From Paenibacillus alkalitolerans (GTDB lineage Bacteria > Bacillota > Bacilli > Paenibacillales > YIM-B00363), in contig NZ_JAEMXM010000002.1 in NCBI RefSeq assembly GCF_016482785.1, forward strand, positions 487,102 to 551,101: a stretch of 64,000 nt of DNA, written 5' to 3'. Shown here piece by piece: positions 17,024 to 25,153 of the stretch (positions are counted from its first letter, which is position 1; every line of letters begins with the position of its first letter). The position numbers and the translations under genes are program-made. A model generated the notes under the pieces. The model made no database searches and had not been told where the DNA came from. It was given only the letters and a program-made list of their open reading frames with translations.

Positions 17024-17613
17024 CGTTGCTTCATCCCTTCATATTCCTCTAGGATCGGCTCCAAAACGTACGACTCCAACTGGGTCTTTACGCTCGCTCT
17101 GGCCCGGAATAACAACGACTTCACCGAAGAGACCGTTTGGCCCAAAATGTTGGCGATCTCCTGATAATCCAATCCGTCGTACTCCCGAAGGATCAATGCG
17201 GATCTCTGCTTCTCCGGCAAGCTGTTGATCGCTTCCCGGACCATGTTTACTTTCTCGCTCCGCAGCACCGTATGCTCCGGCTGCGTCTCCGGGGGAGTCA
17301 ACGGAATATGCGTGGTGTCATCCAAATAGACGTTGCCGTTGCGGCCTTTCCTCAGCTCGCTAAGCACTGTGTTCCGGGCGATCGTGTACAGCCATGTCGA
17401 GAAGGACGCTTCCACTTCCCTGAACGAATGAAGACTTCGATACGCCTTATAGAACGTCTCTTGGCACATATCTTCCGCCATATGCTCCATGCGTGAGTTC
17501 TTCAACATATGGAATATAAAAAGCAGGATTTTCCGCTCGTAACGCGCGACCAGTTCCTGATAAAGCTGAACGTTTCCGTCTTTAATTTCCCGAATCAGCT
17601 GGGAATCGGTCAT
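17020..17613 (-). CDS. ECF RNA polymerase sigma factor
   Basis: 197 residues with regions 2 and 4 only. Region 2.2 reads MAEDMCQETFYKAYRSLHSF, region 2.4 FSTWLYTIARN, and region 4 LPEKQRSALILREYDGLDYQEIANILGQTVSSVKSLLFRAR. I chose the ATG at 17613, with AGGAGG seven bases upstream; codons back to 17706 overlap the promoter region. It is co-translated with a zinc anti-sigma factor and a histidine phosphatase. It resembles SigW-type factors in layout, but the group cannot be fixed by eye. Autoregulation is likely; see the inverted repeat upstream. Confidence 0.9.
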   Translation of the reverse strand: MTDSQLIREIKDGNVQLYQELVARYERKILLFIFHMLKNSRMEHMAEDMCQETFYKAYRSLHSFREVEASFSTWLYTIARNTVLSELRKGRNGNVYLDDTTHIPLTPPETQPEHTVLRSEKVNMVREAINSLPEKQRSALILREYDGLDYQEIANILGQTVSSVKSLLFRARASVKTQLESYVLEPILEEYEGMKQR

Positions 17614-17680
17614 GGAAAAGCCTCCTTGCTCATCCGTGCTCGTTCCCGTTCGGTTATACATTAATACCTTAGGGAACCGG

Positions 17681-17711
17681 AAAAGTTGCGGTGAATGATT
17701 GCGCAACTTTT
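17681..17711. promoter_or_regulatory. 10-bp perfect inverted repeat containing GCAACTTTT, upstream of the ECF sigma gene
   Basis: AAAAGTTGCG (17681-17690) and CGCAACTTTT (17702-17711) are perfect complements 11 bases apart, 68 bases before the sigma start. On the minus strand the proximal arm reads CGCAACTTTT, a -35-like sequence of the CAAC class used by many ECF factors, with AT-rich candidates for -10 downstream. It could be an autoregulated promoter element or an operator. Confidence 0.4.
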
Positions 17712-17765
17712 ATTAAGTTCAAAATAGTACAAAACGCCTATTGCACATATGTAAACAGTTATTCG

Positions 17766-17796
17766 TCCTCTTTCGATAAAATCCTTCCTCTTTCGA
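17766..17796. promoter_or_regulatory. 11-bp direct repeats 20 bp apart upstream of the sigma operon
   Basis: TCCTCTTTCGA occurs at 17766-17776 and again at 17786-17796, a centre-to-centre distance of 20 bases (two helical turns). This spacing suits a tandem response-regulator dimer. The site is 150-180 bases before the sigma start. Confidence 0.3.
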
Positions 17797-17974
17797 CAAA
17801 TGCCAATTGATTCCTGATTTCATCCATCCTATTTTACTATATCATTCCAAAAATAGGAAAGAACAAAAAGTGAATATTTGTTTAAATTTTAGTGGGGGAA
17901 GAGTGTTTCAGGAGGGCATGGCGAACCTGCCCATTAATAAGACGTTCCGAGGGGAAGATTGGTTTCATGCGGGC

Positions 17975-18000
17975 AAAAAAAAAGACCGCCATTCGGCGGT
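17975..18000 (-). terminator. strong intrinsic terminator downstream of tyrA
   Basis: Minus strand: ACCGCC / GGCGGT stem with a GAAT loop, then C and T9. It lies about 212 bases after the tyrA stop, so it ends the aromatic supraoperon unless transcripts stop earlier; it also ends any transcript from the promoter at 18055-18084. Confidence 0.9.
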
Positions 18001-18048
18001 TGCACAGTGTGCCATATATCGGATAGGAGTGGAGAGAAACCATACTGT
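17975..18048 (-). ncRNA. candidate small RNA, about 74 nt
   Basis: A promoter at 18084-18055 (TTGACA, 18 bases, TATACT) predicts transcription from about 18048, and a strong terminator ends at about 17975. No ribosome-binding site with a plausible ORF lies between. The RNA would carry a CU-rich stretch (TTTCTCTCCACTCCTATCC, minus strand near 18040-18022) holding two CUCC cores complementary to Shine-Dalgarno sequences, then a terminator hairpin. This is the usual layout of Gram-positive trans-acting small RNAs. It is predicted from sequence only. Confidence 0.4.
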
Positions 18049-18054
18049 ACTTTT

Positions 18055-18084
18055 AGTATATTGTATACGCTTCCATATTGTCAA
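18055..18084 (-). promoter_or_regulatory. strong promoter between tyrA and its distal terminator
   Basis: Consensus -35 TTGACA (18084-18079) and -10 TATACT (18060-18055), 18-base spacing. Just upstream, a 13-bp inverted repeat with one mismatch (18120-18132 and 18152-18164) may act as an operator or tyrA 3' hairpin. No protein gene begins downstream before the terminator. Confidence 0.6.
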
Positions 18085-18211
18085 CACAATTTTTAAAACG
18101 CTTTCTTTATTTTTTGCAACGATTGGTCTTAACTCAGCAATATTTCGCGCATTAAGACTAATCGCTGCTGCCATATTCCATGGAGCCCGCAGCTTTAACA
18201 ATCCGTGCGGC

Positions 18212-19303
18212 TTAAAAATGAATGCGGTACCCCAGACCGCGCAGCAATTGCTCCGCTTCTTCCATATCGCCGGCTTTCCCAAACGACATCTTGAGCGCGC
18301 CGGGATAGCCCGGACCTCTTTCCAATATGCCGATGTTACGTAGGTTAATGGAACGCTCCCCGAGCAATGTCGTCAGCTTGCCGATCGTTCCGGGCTCGTC
18401 CGCCACTTCGACATAAAATTCATGATGCGTCGTCATAATGCCCTTGCGCCTCTCGGGCAGCGCGCTTCGAAACGCAGCGGCTTCGACGAATTGCGAGGCG
18501 ACGCCTTCTTCGTCGGCTTGCTCCAGCAGCGCGATGAACCGCTCCGTCTCGCCGATCCACTCGCGCAGCAGTTGGAGCAGCACGGTGCGATTGCTCATGC
18601 AAATGTCGCGCCAGATCGAAGGCTCGCTGGAAGCGATGCGCGTAATGTCGCGAAACCCGCCGGCGGCCAACCGCTCGTATGCCTCGTTACGCTTGTTTAG
18701 GCGCGAGACGAGGTTGACGAGCGCGGCGGCGACGATATGCGGCAAATGCGAGACGGCGCCTACAATTTCGTCGTGCTCCCTTGCATCGAGCCGCAAAATG
18801 TTCGCGTTCGTATATGACAGCAGCCGTACAAGCCTCTCGTACGCCTCTTCCGGCGTATCGGCGGTAGGCGTAAGCACGTAATACGCGTTCTCGTATAAGT
18901 ATGACGTCGCCGCTTCGACGCCGGAACGCTCCTTGCCGGCCATCGGATGCCCGCCGATAAACGAGGCTCCTCCGAAAGTCAAACGGCTTGCCGCTTCCAC
19001 CACGTCGCCTTTCGTGCTGCCGACATCGGTAATGACCGCGCCCGGTTTTAAAGGCAGCTTCGATAATTGTTCCAAGTAATTCTGCAGCATGCCGACCGGC
19101 ACGCACAAAAAAAGTAAGTCGGCATCTTTCGCCGCCTCTTCGAGAGACGTCGTCCCTTCGTCGACGACGCCGCGTTTCACGTATTTTTCAACGGAAGCCG
19201 GATTCGGCGAGTGCCCGACAACGCGAATGCCGGGCTTCCCCTTAAAACAAAGAGCGAGGGACCCGCCGATGAGTCCCACGCCGAAGATCGCGATTTTCGT
19301 CAT
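18212..19303 (-). CDS. tyrA: prephenate dehydrogenase with C-terminal ACT domain
   Basis: 363 residues. It oxidises prephenate to 4-hydroxyphenylpyruvate for tyrosine. Residues 1-30 are the NAD-binding loop (IFGVGLIGGSLAL), about 140-160 hold GGHPMAGKE of the active site, and 290-363 form an ACT regulatory domain (EFYVEVADEPGTIGKLTTLL) that would bind tyrosine. The ATG overlaps the hisC stop as ATGA. It is the last gene of the supraoperon here; in B. subtilis aroE (EPSP synthase) follows, but here the next gene is the sigma operon 600 bases on. Confidence 0.95.
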   Translation of the reverse strand: MTKIAIFGVGLIGGSLALCFKGKPGIRVVGHSPNPASVEKYVKRGVVDEGTTSLEEAAKDADLLFLCVPVGMLQNYLEQLSKLPLKPGAVITDVGSTKGDVVEAASRLTFGGASFIGGHPMAGKERSGVEAATSYLYENAYYVLTPTADTPEEAYERLVRLLSYTNANILRLDAREHDEIVGAVSHLPHIVAAALVNLVSRLNKRNEAYERLAAGGFRDITRIASSEPSIWRDICMSNRTVLLQLLREWIGETERFIALLEQADEEGVASQFVEAAAFRSALPERRKGIMTTHHEFYVEVADEPGTIGKLTTLLGERSINLRNIGILERGPGYPGALKMSFGKAGDMEEAEQLLRGLGYRIHF

Positions 19304-20409
19304 TCCGCCACCACAACCGTCTCATTGAGCACGGCTTCCAACGCCGAGATAAACTTGAGGTTTTGCTCCTCGGAACCGACGGTTACGCGAATCATCGAAG
19401 GGAAACCGATCGAAGCCGTATGCCCGCCCCGGACGATAACCCCTTTGCTGAGAAGCTGTTCGTATACGGTTTTGGCGTCTCGCTGCACGTCGACCAGCAT
19501 GAAGTTTCCGTACGCCGGAAAGTGTTTCAGTCCGAGTTTTCCGAACTGCCCGGACAGGTATGCAATCCCTCTCGCGTTCTCGTCCCTACAGCGCTCGATA
19601 AACGCTTGATCTTCCAACGCCGCAAGCGCGGCCGCTTGAGCGAAGCCCGTCGTATTGAACGGTTCGCGCACTTGGTTGATCGTCCGGATCACGTCGGGAC
19701 GGCCTATGCCGTAACCTATGCGGAGCGCCGCCAGACCGTACGCTTTGGAGAACGTCCGAAGCGTGACTACGTTCGGATATTTTTCGAGCAGCGCTATGCT
19801 GTCTGGATATTCTTCGGAGACGATGTACTCGGCATAAGCTTCGTCCAGAACGACGAGCACATGGTTCGGCGCTTTATCAAGAAACCGCCCGACTTCCGCT
19901 GCGGTGACGATCGTGCTTGTCGGGTTGTTCGGATTGCAAACCCATATAATTTTCGTACGGTCCGTCACTTTCGCGAGCATCGCGTCGAGATCGTGGGTTC
20001 CGTCCTTAAGAGGCACCTCAATGACCGTCGCGCCTTCAATTTCCGCATTATGTTTGTATTGCGGGAACGTCCGGTCCGCCGTGATCGTCTCGTCGCCGGC
20101 GCTCAAGTAAGCTCTTGCGATCATGAGAATGACCTCGTCGGAGCCCGCGCCGAACACGATCTGGTTCGTCCCGACTCCGTAATGCCGCGCAACGGCAGCG
20201 GTCAATTCCACGCTCGCTCCGTCCGGATATATGTGCGTATTCTCCAAATGATTGACGATTGCTTGTTTCGCTTTCGGCGAACTGCCGAACGGATTCTCGT
20301 TGGAAGCCAGCTTGACGACTTCGGTCAAACCGAATTCCTTCTTTACTTCGTCGATCGGTTTTCCCGGTTGATATACTGGCAAATGCATAATGTGAGCCTT
20401 TGGCTTCAT
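19300..20409 (-). CDS. hisC: histidinol-phosphate aminotransferase (also aromatic aminotransferase)
   Basis: 369 residues, class II PLP aminotransferase. The PLP lysine is in FSKAYGLAALRIGYG near residue 220, with NPNNPTS near 160 and DEAYAEY near 193. In B. subtilis the supraoperon hisC serves both histidine and the last step of Tyr/Phe synthesis, and its place before tyrA supports the same double role here. The ATG at 20409 follows a GGGGAG/GGTGG stretch; upstream codons to 20442 are rejected. A 181-base gap before it holds an internal promoter. Confidence 0.95.
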   Translation of the reverse strand: MKPKAHIMHLPVYQPGKPIDEVKKEFGLTEVVKLASNENPFGSSPKAKQAIVNHLENTHIYPDGASVELTAAVARHYGVGTNQIVFGAGSDEVILMIARAYLSAGDETITADRTFPQYKHNAEIEGATVIEVPLKDGTHDLDAMLAKVTDRTKIIWVCNPNNPTSTIVTAAEVGRFLDKAPNHVLVVLDEAYAEYIVSEEYPDSIALLEKYPNVVTLRTFSKAYGLAALRIGYGIGRPDVIRTINQVREPFNTTGFAQAAALAALEDQAFIERCRDENARGIAYLSGQFGKLGLKHFPAYGNFMLVDVQRDAKTVYEQLLSKGVIVRGGHTASIGFPSMIRVTVGSEEQNLKFISALEAVLNETVVVAE

Positions 20410-20456
20410 CGGTACCACCACTCCCCTTGCGTTACAAAACATGAAACATATCTTGT

Positions 20457-20486
20457 ATTGTAGCCTATCGGCCGTTTCGTTGCCAT
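20457..20486 (-). promoter_or_regulatory. candidate internal promoter for hisC-tyrA
   Basis: -10 TACAAT (20462-20457) and a weak -35 ATGGCA (20486-20481), 18-base spacing, lie 48 bases before hisC in the only real gap of the supraoperon after trpE. B. subtilis also has an internal promoter ahead of hisC, which supports the call. Confidence 0.4.
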
Positions 20487-20590
20487 ACTTTTTTGCAACA
20501 ACGCGTTGAACTCGTGAAGGGTGTTACCGCCGCCAATCGGCCATTATTGCCCATTATTCAGCCCATCTCGTGGAGCATCCAGTTTGTCAT

Positions 20591-21418
20591 CTACAAAGCC
20601 TTCGCGGCCTCACCCTTCAACTCGCGAACGAAATTCCCCACGCGGCGGACGCCTTCATCCCGTGAAGCAGGGTCTCGCAGCAAATCCAACTGCTCCTCGA
20701 TTTGACGCACAATCGCGCTGCCGACAATAACGCCGTCGCATTTACCCTCGAACCGCGCCACTTGCTCGCGGCTAGAGATGCCGAAGCCGATGGCGATCGG
20801 GACGGACGCCGCGCTGCGGACCGTATCCAGGAAGCCGTCGACGTTCGCGGCGAATTCCGAGCGCACGCCGGTCACGCCGAGAGACGATACGCAATAGACG
20901 AAGCCGCGCGCTTTGCTTGCGATCGCCTCCACCCGCTGCCGGGAAGTCGGAGCCACGAGCGGAATGAGATGAACGCCGCGCTGTTCCGCAAGAACGCGTA
21001 CTTCGGCGTCCTCTTCAATCGGCAAATCGGGGATGATGAGCCCGGAAATATCGTTAGCCCTGATCAAATCGAAGAATCGGTCGTAACCGAGCTGCAGCAC
21101 CGGATTGTAATAAGTAAACAAGATAAAAGGAATACGCGCGCCGCTCTCGCGCGCCTTGCGGGCAAGGCCGATAACGTCGACGATCGTCGTCAGCCTCCCG
21201 GACAACGCCCGTTCCGAAGCCCGTTGGATGACCGGACCGTCCGCCAGTGGATCGGAGTAAGGGACTCCGAGCTCGATCATGTCGGCGCCCGCCGTCTCCA
21301 TCTCGCGAATCAACGCAAGCGACGTATCCAGATCGGGATCGCCGATCGTGAGGAACGGCATGAGCGCCGTCCCGCCGCTTTCCTTCAATCGGGCGAATAC
21401 AGCATCAATGGCGTTCAT
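20591..21418 (-). CDS. trpA: tryptophan synthase alpha chain
   Basis: 275 residues. It cleaves indoleglycerol phosphate to indole, channelled to the beta chain. The active-site acids are in [17 protein letters not shown] near residue 48, and phosphate-binding loops GFGISS and VGSAIV lie at the C-end. The ATG at 21418 lies 14 bases inside the end of trpB, giving tight coupling with its partner subunit. Confidence 0.95.
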   Translation of the reverse strand: MNAIDAVFARLKESGGTALMPFLTIGDPDLDTSLALIREMETAGADMIELGVPYSDPLADGPVIQRASERALSGRLTTIVDVIGLARKARESGARIPFILFTYYNPVLQLGYDRFFDLIRANDISGLIIPDLPIEEDAEVRVLAEQRGVHLIPLVAPTSRQRVEAIASKARGFVYCVSSLGVTGVRSEFAANVDGFLDTVRSAASVPIAIGFGISSREQVARFEGKCDGVIVGSAIVRQIEEQLDLLRDPASRDEGVRRVGNFVRELKGEAAKAL

Positions 21419-22619
21419 GGCCGGTCCCCTCCTTCAAATACCGCATGATCGACTCCACGTCCTTGTCGCCGCGGCCGGACAAATTGACCGCGACAATTTC
21501 ATCTTTGCCCATCGCCGGAGCCAGCTTCAGCACATGGGCGATCGCGTGCGCGCTTTCCAAAGCCGGAATGATGCCTTCCTTGCGCGACAGCAGCTGCAGT
21601 GCTTCGAGAGCCTCTTGGTCCGTTACCGGCACATATTCGGCGCGGCCGGCGTCTTTCAAATAAGAGTGCTCCGGTCCGATGCCGGGATAGTCCAAGCCCG
21701 CCGAAATCGAGTGAGCCGGCTGTACCTGTCCGTATTCGTCCTGCAGCAAATAACTCATCGACCCTTGAAACACGCCAGGCTTGCCGTGCGTCATCGTCGC
21801 CGCGTGGCGGTCCGTGTGCACGCCTTCGCCGGCGGCCTCGACGCCGATCAGCCTGACGCTCTCATCGTCGACGAACGGGTAAAATATACCGATCGCATTG
21901 CTGCCGCCGCCCACGCAAGCGACGACCGCGTCCGGAAGTCTCCCGGCGGTTTCAATCATCTGGCGTTTCGTCTCGTCCCCTATGATGCGTTGGAAATCGC
22001 GAACGATCATCGGATACGGATGAGGCCCTACAACCGAACCAAGTATATAGAACGTGTCGTCCACATGGCTCACCCAGTACCGGAGCGCCTCGTTCCCCGC
22101 ATCCTTCAACGTCCGCGTGCCGGATGTCACCGGGATCACTTCGGCTCCGAGCAGATTCATCCGGAACACATTGAGCTGTTGGCGCCGCGTATCTTCCTCT
22201 CCCATGAACACTTTGCATTCCAAGCCGAGCAGCGCGGCGACAGTGGCCGTAGCAACGCCGTGCTGCCCCGCTCCGGTTTCCGCGATGACCTTCTTCTTCC
22301 CCATCCGTTTCGCCAATACGCCTTGCCCGATCGTATTGTTGATTTTGTGGGCGCCGGTATGGTTCAAATCTTCACGCTTTAAATAAATGCGCGCTCCGCC
22401 CAGATGCTCCGACAACCGCTCCGCGTAGTACAGCGGCGTCGGCCGTCCCGAGTAATGACGCAGCAAGCCGTTGACCTCCCGGACAAAATCGGCGTCCTTC
22501 GAATAATGACGGTACGCTTCCTCCAACTCGATCAGCGCGTTCATTAACGTTTCCGGAACGTAGCGGCCGCCGAACTTTCCAAACCGCCCCTGTTTGTCCG
22601 GCACAAGAGATATGCTCAT
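21405..22619 (-). CDS. trpB: tryptophan synthase beta chain
   Basis: 404 residues. The PLP enzyme joins indole and serine to tryptophan. PLP-Lys is in HTGAHKINN near residue 92, the phosphate loop is GGGSNAIG near 235, and the N-terminus [14 protein letters not shown] is typical of the TrpB1 class. The start overlaps the trpF stop as ATGA. Confidence 0.96.
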   Translation of the reverse strand: MSISLVPDKQGRFGKFGGRYVPETLMNALIELEEAYRHYSKDADFVREVNGLLRHYSGRPTPLYYAERLSEHLGGARIYLKREDLNHTGAHKINNTIGQGVLAKRMGKKKVIAETGAGQHGVATATVAALLGLECKVFMGEEDTRRQQLNVFRMNLLGAEVIPVTSGTRTLKDAGNEALRYWVSHVDDTFYILGSVVGPHPYPMIVRDFQRIIGDETKRQMIETAGRLPDAVVACVGGGSNAIGIFYPFVDDESVRLIGVEAAGEGVHTDRHAATMTHGKPGVFQGSMSYLLQDEYGQVQPAHSISAGLDYPGIGPEHSYLKDAGRAEYVPVTDQEALEALQLLSRKEGIIPALESAHAIAHVLKLAPAMGKDEIVAVNLSGRGDKDVESIMRYLKEGTGHERH

Positions 22620-23293
22620 TTGCCCTTCACCCTTTCCGTAAACTTGCGAATTTTCTCAATATCTTTCCGCCCGTCCGTTTCCACTCCGCTGGAGACGTCC
22701 ACGGCGCCCACGGGGAAGCGGCCCAGCAAATCTCCCACATTGTCGGCGTTAAGCCCTCCTGCGATAAATAGTACAATGCCCTTTCGGTCCGCCCATGCCC
22801 GGTAAGCGGGGATTACCTCCCACCTGAACGCGTTGCCGGTGCCACCGCCGACATGAGGATCCCATGCATCCAGGAGCACGGCATCGACAGCGTCCGCGTA
22901 AGGGTCCAGCCGTGCCGATACGGCCTCATCGTCATGCGCTTCGTCTGCGCGTACGCCTAACGCTTTCCATACCTTGACTCGAGAGTAACGCTCCTTTACT
23001 TCCCGGCAAAAGGCGGGCGTTTCGTCACCATGCAGTTGTATGACGTCAAGCGCGGCGGCGGCAAGCACCCGGTCGAGCTCGTCCCGCAGAGGATTGACGA
23101 ACACACCGACAAACTCTGGCGCCTGCGCGCGGAACGCTTCCATGACGGAACGCGCTTCATGCGGCTCGACTCTGCGTTTGCTTGGCGCGAATATGAAGCC
23201 CGCGTAATCGACCGGCAATCCGAAGTCGGAAATCGCGAACGCCGTTTGCGCATCGCGAAGCCCGCATATTTTTACAAGCGGCGCGCCGCTCAT
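22616..23293 (-). CDS. trpF: phosphoribosylanthranilate isomerase
   Basis: 225 residues. Third step of tryptophan synthesis, an Amadori rearrangement. KICGLRD at residues 8-14 bears the catalytic Cys, QLHGDE lies near 80, and the C-terminal phosphate-binding part is AGGLNADN and DVSSGVE. It overlaps trpC upstream and trpB downstream, each by four bases. Confidence 0.95.
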   Translation of the reverse strand: MSGAPLVKICGLRDAQTAFAISDFGLPVDYAGFIFAPSKRRVEPHEARSVMEAFRAQAPEFVGVFVNPLRDELDRVLAAAALDVIQLHGDETPAFCREVKERYSRVKVWKALGVRADEAHDDEAVSARLDPYADAVDAVLLDAWDPHVGGGTGNAFRWEVIPAYRAWADRKGIVLFIAGGLNADNVGDLLGRFPVGAVDVSSGVETDGRKDIEKIRKFTERVKGK

Positions 23294-24081
23294 CGAACGG
23301 GCGCCCCCATTAATGCGTGAACGGCGGTCTCGATGTCGGATTGGCGCATGAAATGCTCGCCGACCAATACGGCATGGGAGCCGACCGACTGCAAATAGCC
23401 GATCTCCTCCGGTTTGGAGATGCCGCTCTCGCTCACTACCGTTCTATCGTTCGGAATGTGGCGGACCAACTCCTCCGTGACATGCAAGTCGGTCACGAAA
23501 GTGCGCAAATTCCGGTTATTGATGCCGATGATCGGCGCGTCCAGTTCAAGGACGGTCTCAAGCTCCTCCCGATCATGCACTTCCACAATCGCATCCATCC
23601 CCAAATCCGCCGCATGCCGCAAAAATTCCTTCAACTGCGCGCGCGTTAATATCGCCGCGATCAACAGCACCGCGTCCGCGCCGATCGACCGCGCTTCATA
23701 GATGTGCATTGGGTCGATTGTAAAATCCTTGCGCAGAAGCGGCAAGCGCACCGCTTCACGAACGGCCGACAAATATTCGTTCGCCCCTTGGAAATGTGGA
23801 GAATCCGTCAACACCGACAAGCAATCCGCACCCGCGGCCTCGTACGCCTTGGCAATCGCGACGGGATCGAAGTCCGCCCGTATCAAGCCCTTCGAAGGCG
23901 ACGCCTTCTTCACTTCGGCAATAAGCCCCATCGGCCGGCGCTTGCGCTCCGTCAATGCGTGACGGAACGCTTTCGCAGGGGGCATGCCGGCAATGACCCG
24001 CTCCAAGTCGGAGAAGCCCGTCGTTTCTTTCAATCGGCTTAACTCCTGTTTCTTTACTTCGACGATTCGATCAAGATACAT
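23290..24081 (-). CDS. trpC: indole-3-glycerol phosphate synthase
   Basis: 263 residues, TIM barrel. The signature LIAEVKKASPSKGLI is near residue 53; KDFTID near 117 and the NNRNLRTF and SESGI segments complete the active site. The ATG at 24081 lies 11 bases inside trpD. It is monofunctional, with trpF as a separate gene as in Bacillus. Confidence 0.95.
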   Translation of the reverse strand: MYLDRIVEVKKQELSRLKETTGFSDLERVIAGMPPAKAFRHALTERKRRPMGLIAEVKKASPSKGLIRADFDPVAIAKAYEAAGADCLSVLTDSPHFQGANEYLSAVREAVRLPLLRKDFTIDPMHIYEARSIGADAVLLIAAILTRAQLKEFLRHAADLGMDAIVEVHDREELETVLELDAPIIGINNRNLRTFVTDLHVTEELVRHIPNDRTVVSESGISKPEEIGYLQSVGSHAVLVGEHFMRQSDIETAVHALMGAPVR

Positions 24082-25111
24082 GGTTCAACTCCCTCGTCAG
24101 CTTCACCAGATCGTTCAATTTTTGCAATGCGCCTCCGGAATCGATCGCATCGGCCGCCCGCTTCACGCCTTCCTGCAGCGTCCCGCTCACGCCGGACACG
24201 TAGAAGCACGCCCCGGCGTTCGCGAGCACAATGTCACGGTAAGCCCCGCGGGAGCCGGAGAAGACGTGCCGGATCGTTTCCGCGTTTTCCCCGGCGTCGC
24301 CGCCCTTGATTTCGTCAAGAGAGCAAGAACGCAGTCCGAGATCGTCCGGCGTAATGTCGTAAGTGCGCACTTCGCCGTCTTTCAGTTCCGTAACGCGCGT
24401 CGGCGCCGATAAACTGATTTCATCGAGCCCGTCGTGAGAGCCGACTACAAGCGCCCGCTTCGTACCCAGCTCTCGCAGCACGTTCGCCATCAATCCGGTT
24501 TTATTCCGGTCGAAGACGCCCAACAGCTGCCGGTCGGCGCCCGCCGGATTCGTCAACGGTCCCAGCAAATTAAACACGGTCCGCAGCCCGAGCTCTCGTC
24601 TCGGCCCCGCGGCATGCTTCATCGACGGATGGTACACTTGCGCGAACATAAAACAAATACCTACCGCGTTCAAGCATTTCGCCGCCTCTTCGCTTCCAAG
24701 CCCGATGTTGACGCCGAGCGCTTCCAATACGTCGGCGCTGCCGCTTTTGCTCGACATGGCGCGGTTGCCGTGCTTCGCCACCCGCACTCCGCCCGCGGCG
24801 GCAACTATGGCCGACGCCGTCGAAATATTAAACGTATGCAGGCCGTCGCCGCCGGTTCCGCATGTATCAAGCAGCCCGTCCGTAACGGTCGGTACGAAAT
24901 TTACTTTCGCCCTCATGCCCGAAGCGAATCCGACCACCTCATCCACAGTTTCGCCCTTCATCCGCATGGTTGCAAGCAGCGCGCCGATTTGCGCGGGAGT
25001 AGCTTCCCCCTCCATGATCGCTTCCATCACGGCCTGCGCTTTCTCGCAGGAAAGCGATTGACCGTTGACCACCGCCGAAATGGCTTCTTGCAGCACCGAT
25101 TTGTTCTCCAT
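24071..25111 (-). CDS. trpD: anthranilate phosphoribosyltransferase
   Basis: 346 residues. It transfers phosphoribosyl from PRPP to anthranilate. The PRPP loop DTCGTGGDGLHTFNIST is near 83-99 and KHGNRAMSSKSGSADVLEALG near 113-133. A 42-base spacer separates it from trpE. No glutamine amidotransferase gene (trpG) is in the operon, which matches the Bacillus arrangement where pabA/trpG lies in the folate operon. Confidence 0.95.
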   Translation of the reverse strand: MENKSVLQEAISAVVNGQSLSCEKAQAVMEAIMEGEATPAQIGALLATMRMKGETVDEVVGFASGMRAKVNFVPTVTDGLLDTCGTGGDGLHTFNISTASAIVAAAGGVRVAKHGNRAMSSKSGSADVLEALGVNIGLGSEEAAKCLNAVGICFMFAQVYHPSMKHAAGPRRELGLRTVFNLLGPLTNPAGADRQLLGVFDRNKTGLMANVLRELGTKRALVVGSHDGLDEISLSAPTRVTELKDGEVRTYDITPDDLGLRSCSLDEIKGGDAGENAETIRHVFSGSRGAYRDIVLANAGACFYVSGVSGTLQEGVKRAADAIDSGGALQKLNDLVKLTRELNHVS

Positions 25112-25153
25112 TTTGATCCGTCCCCTTTATTCCCCGGATATATTTTGCAGCGA

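Noticed and set aside
17807..18343. 178-codon open frame on the plus strand after tyrA
   Set aside because: It runs across the tyrA terminator and antisense to the tyrA end, and no protein pattern is visible, although GGAGG precedes an internal ATG.
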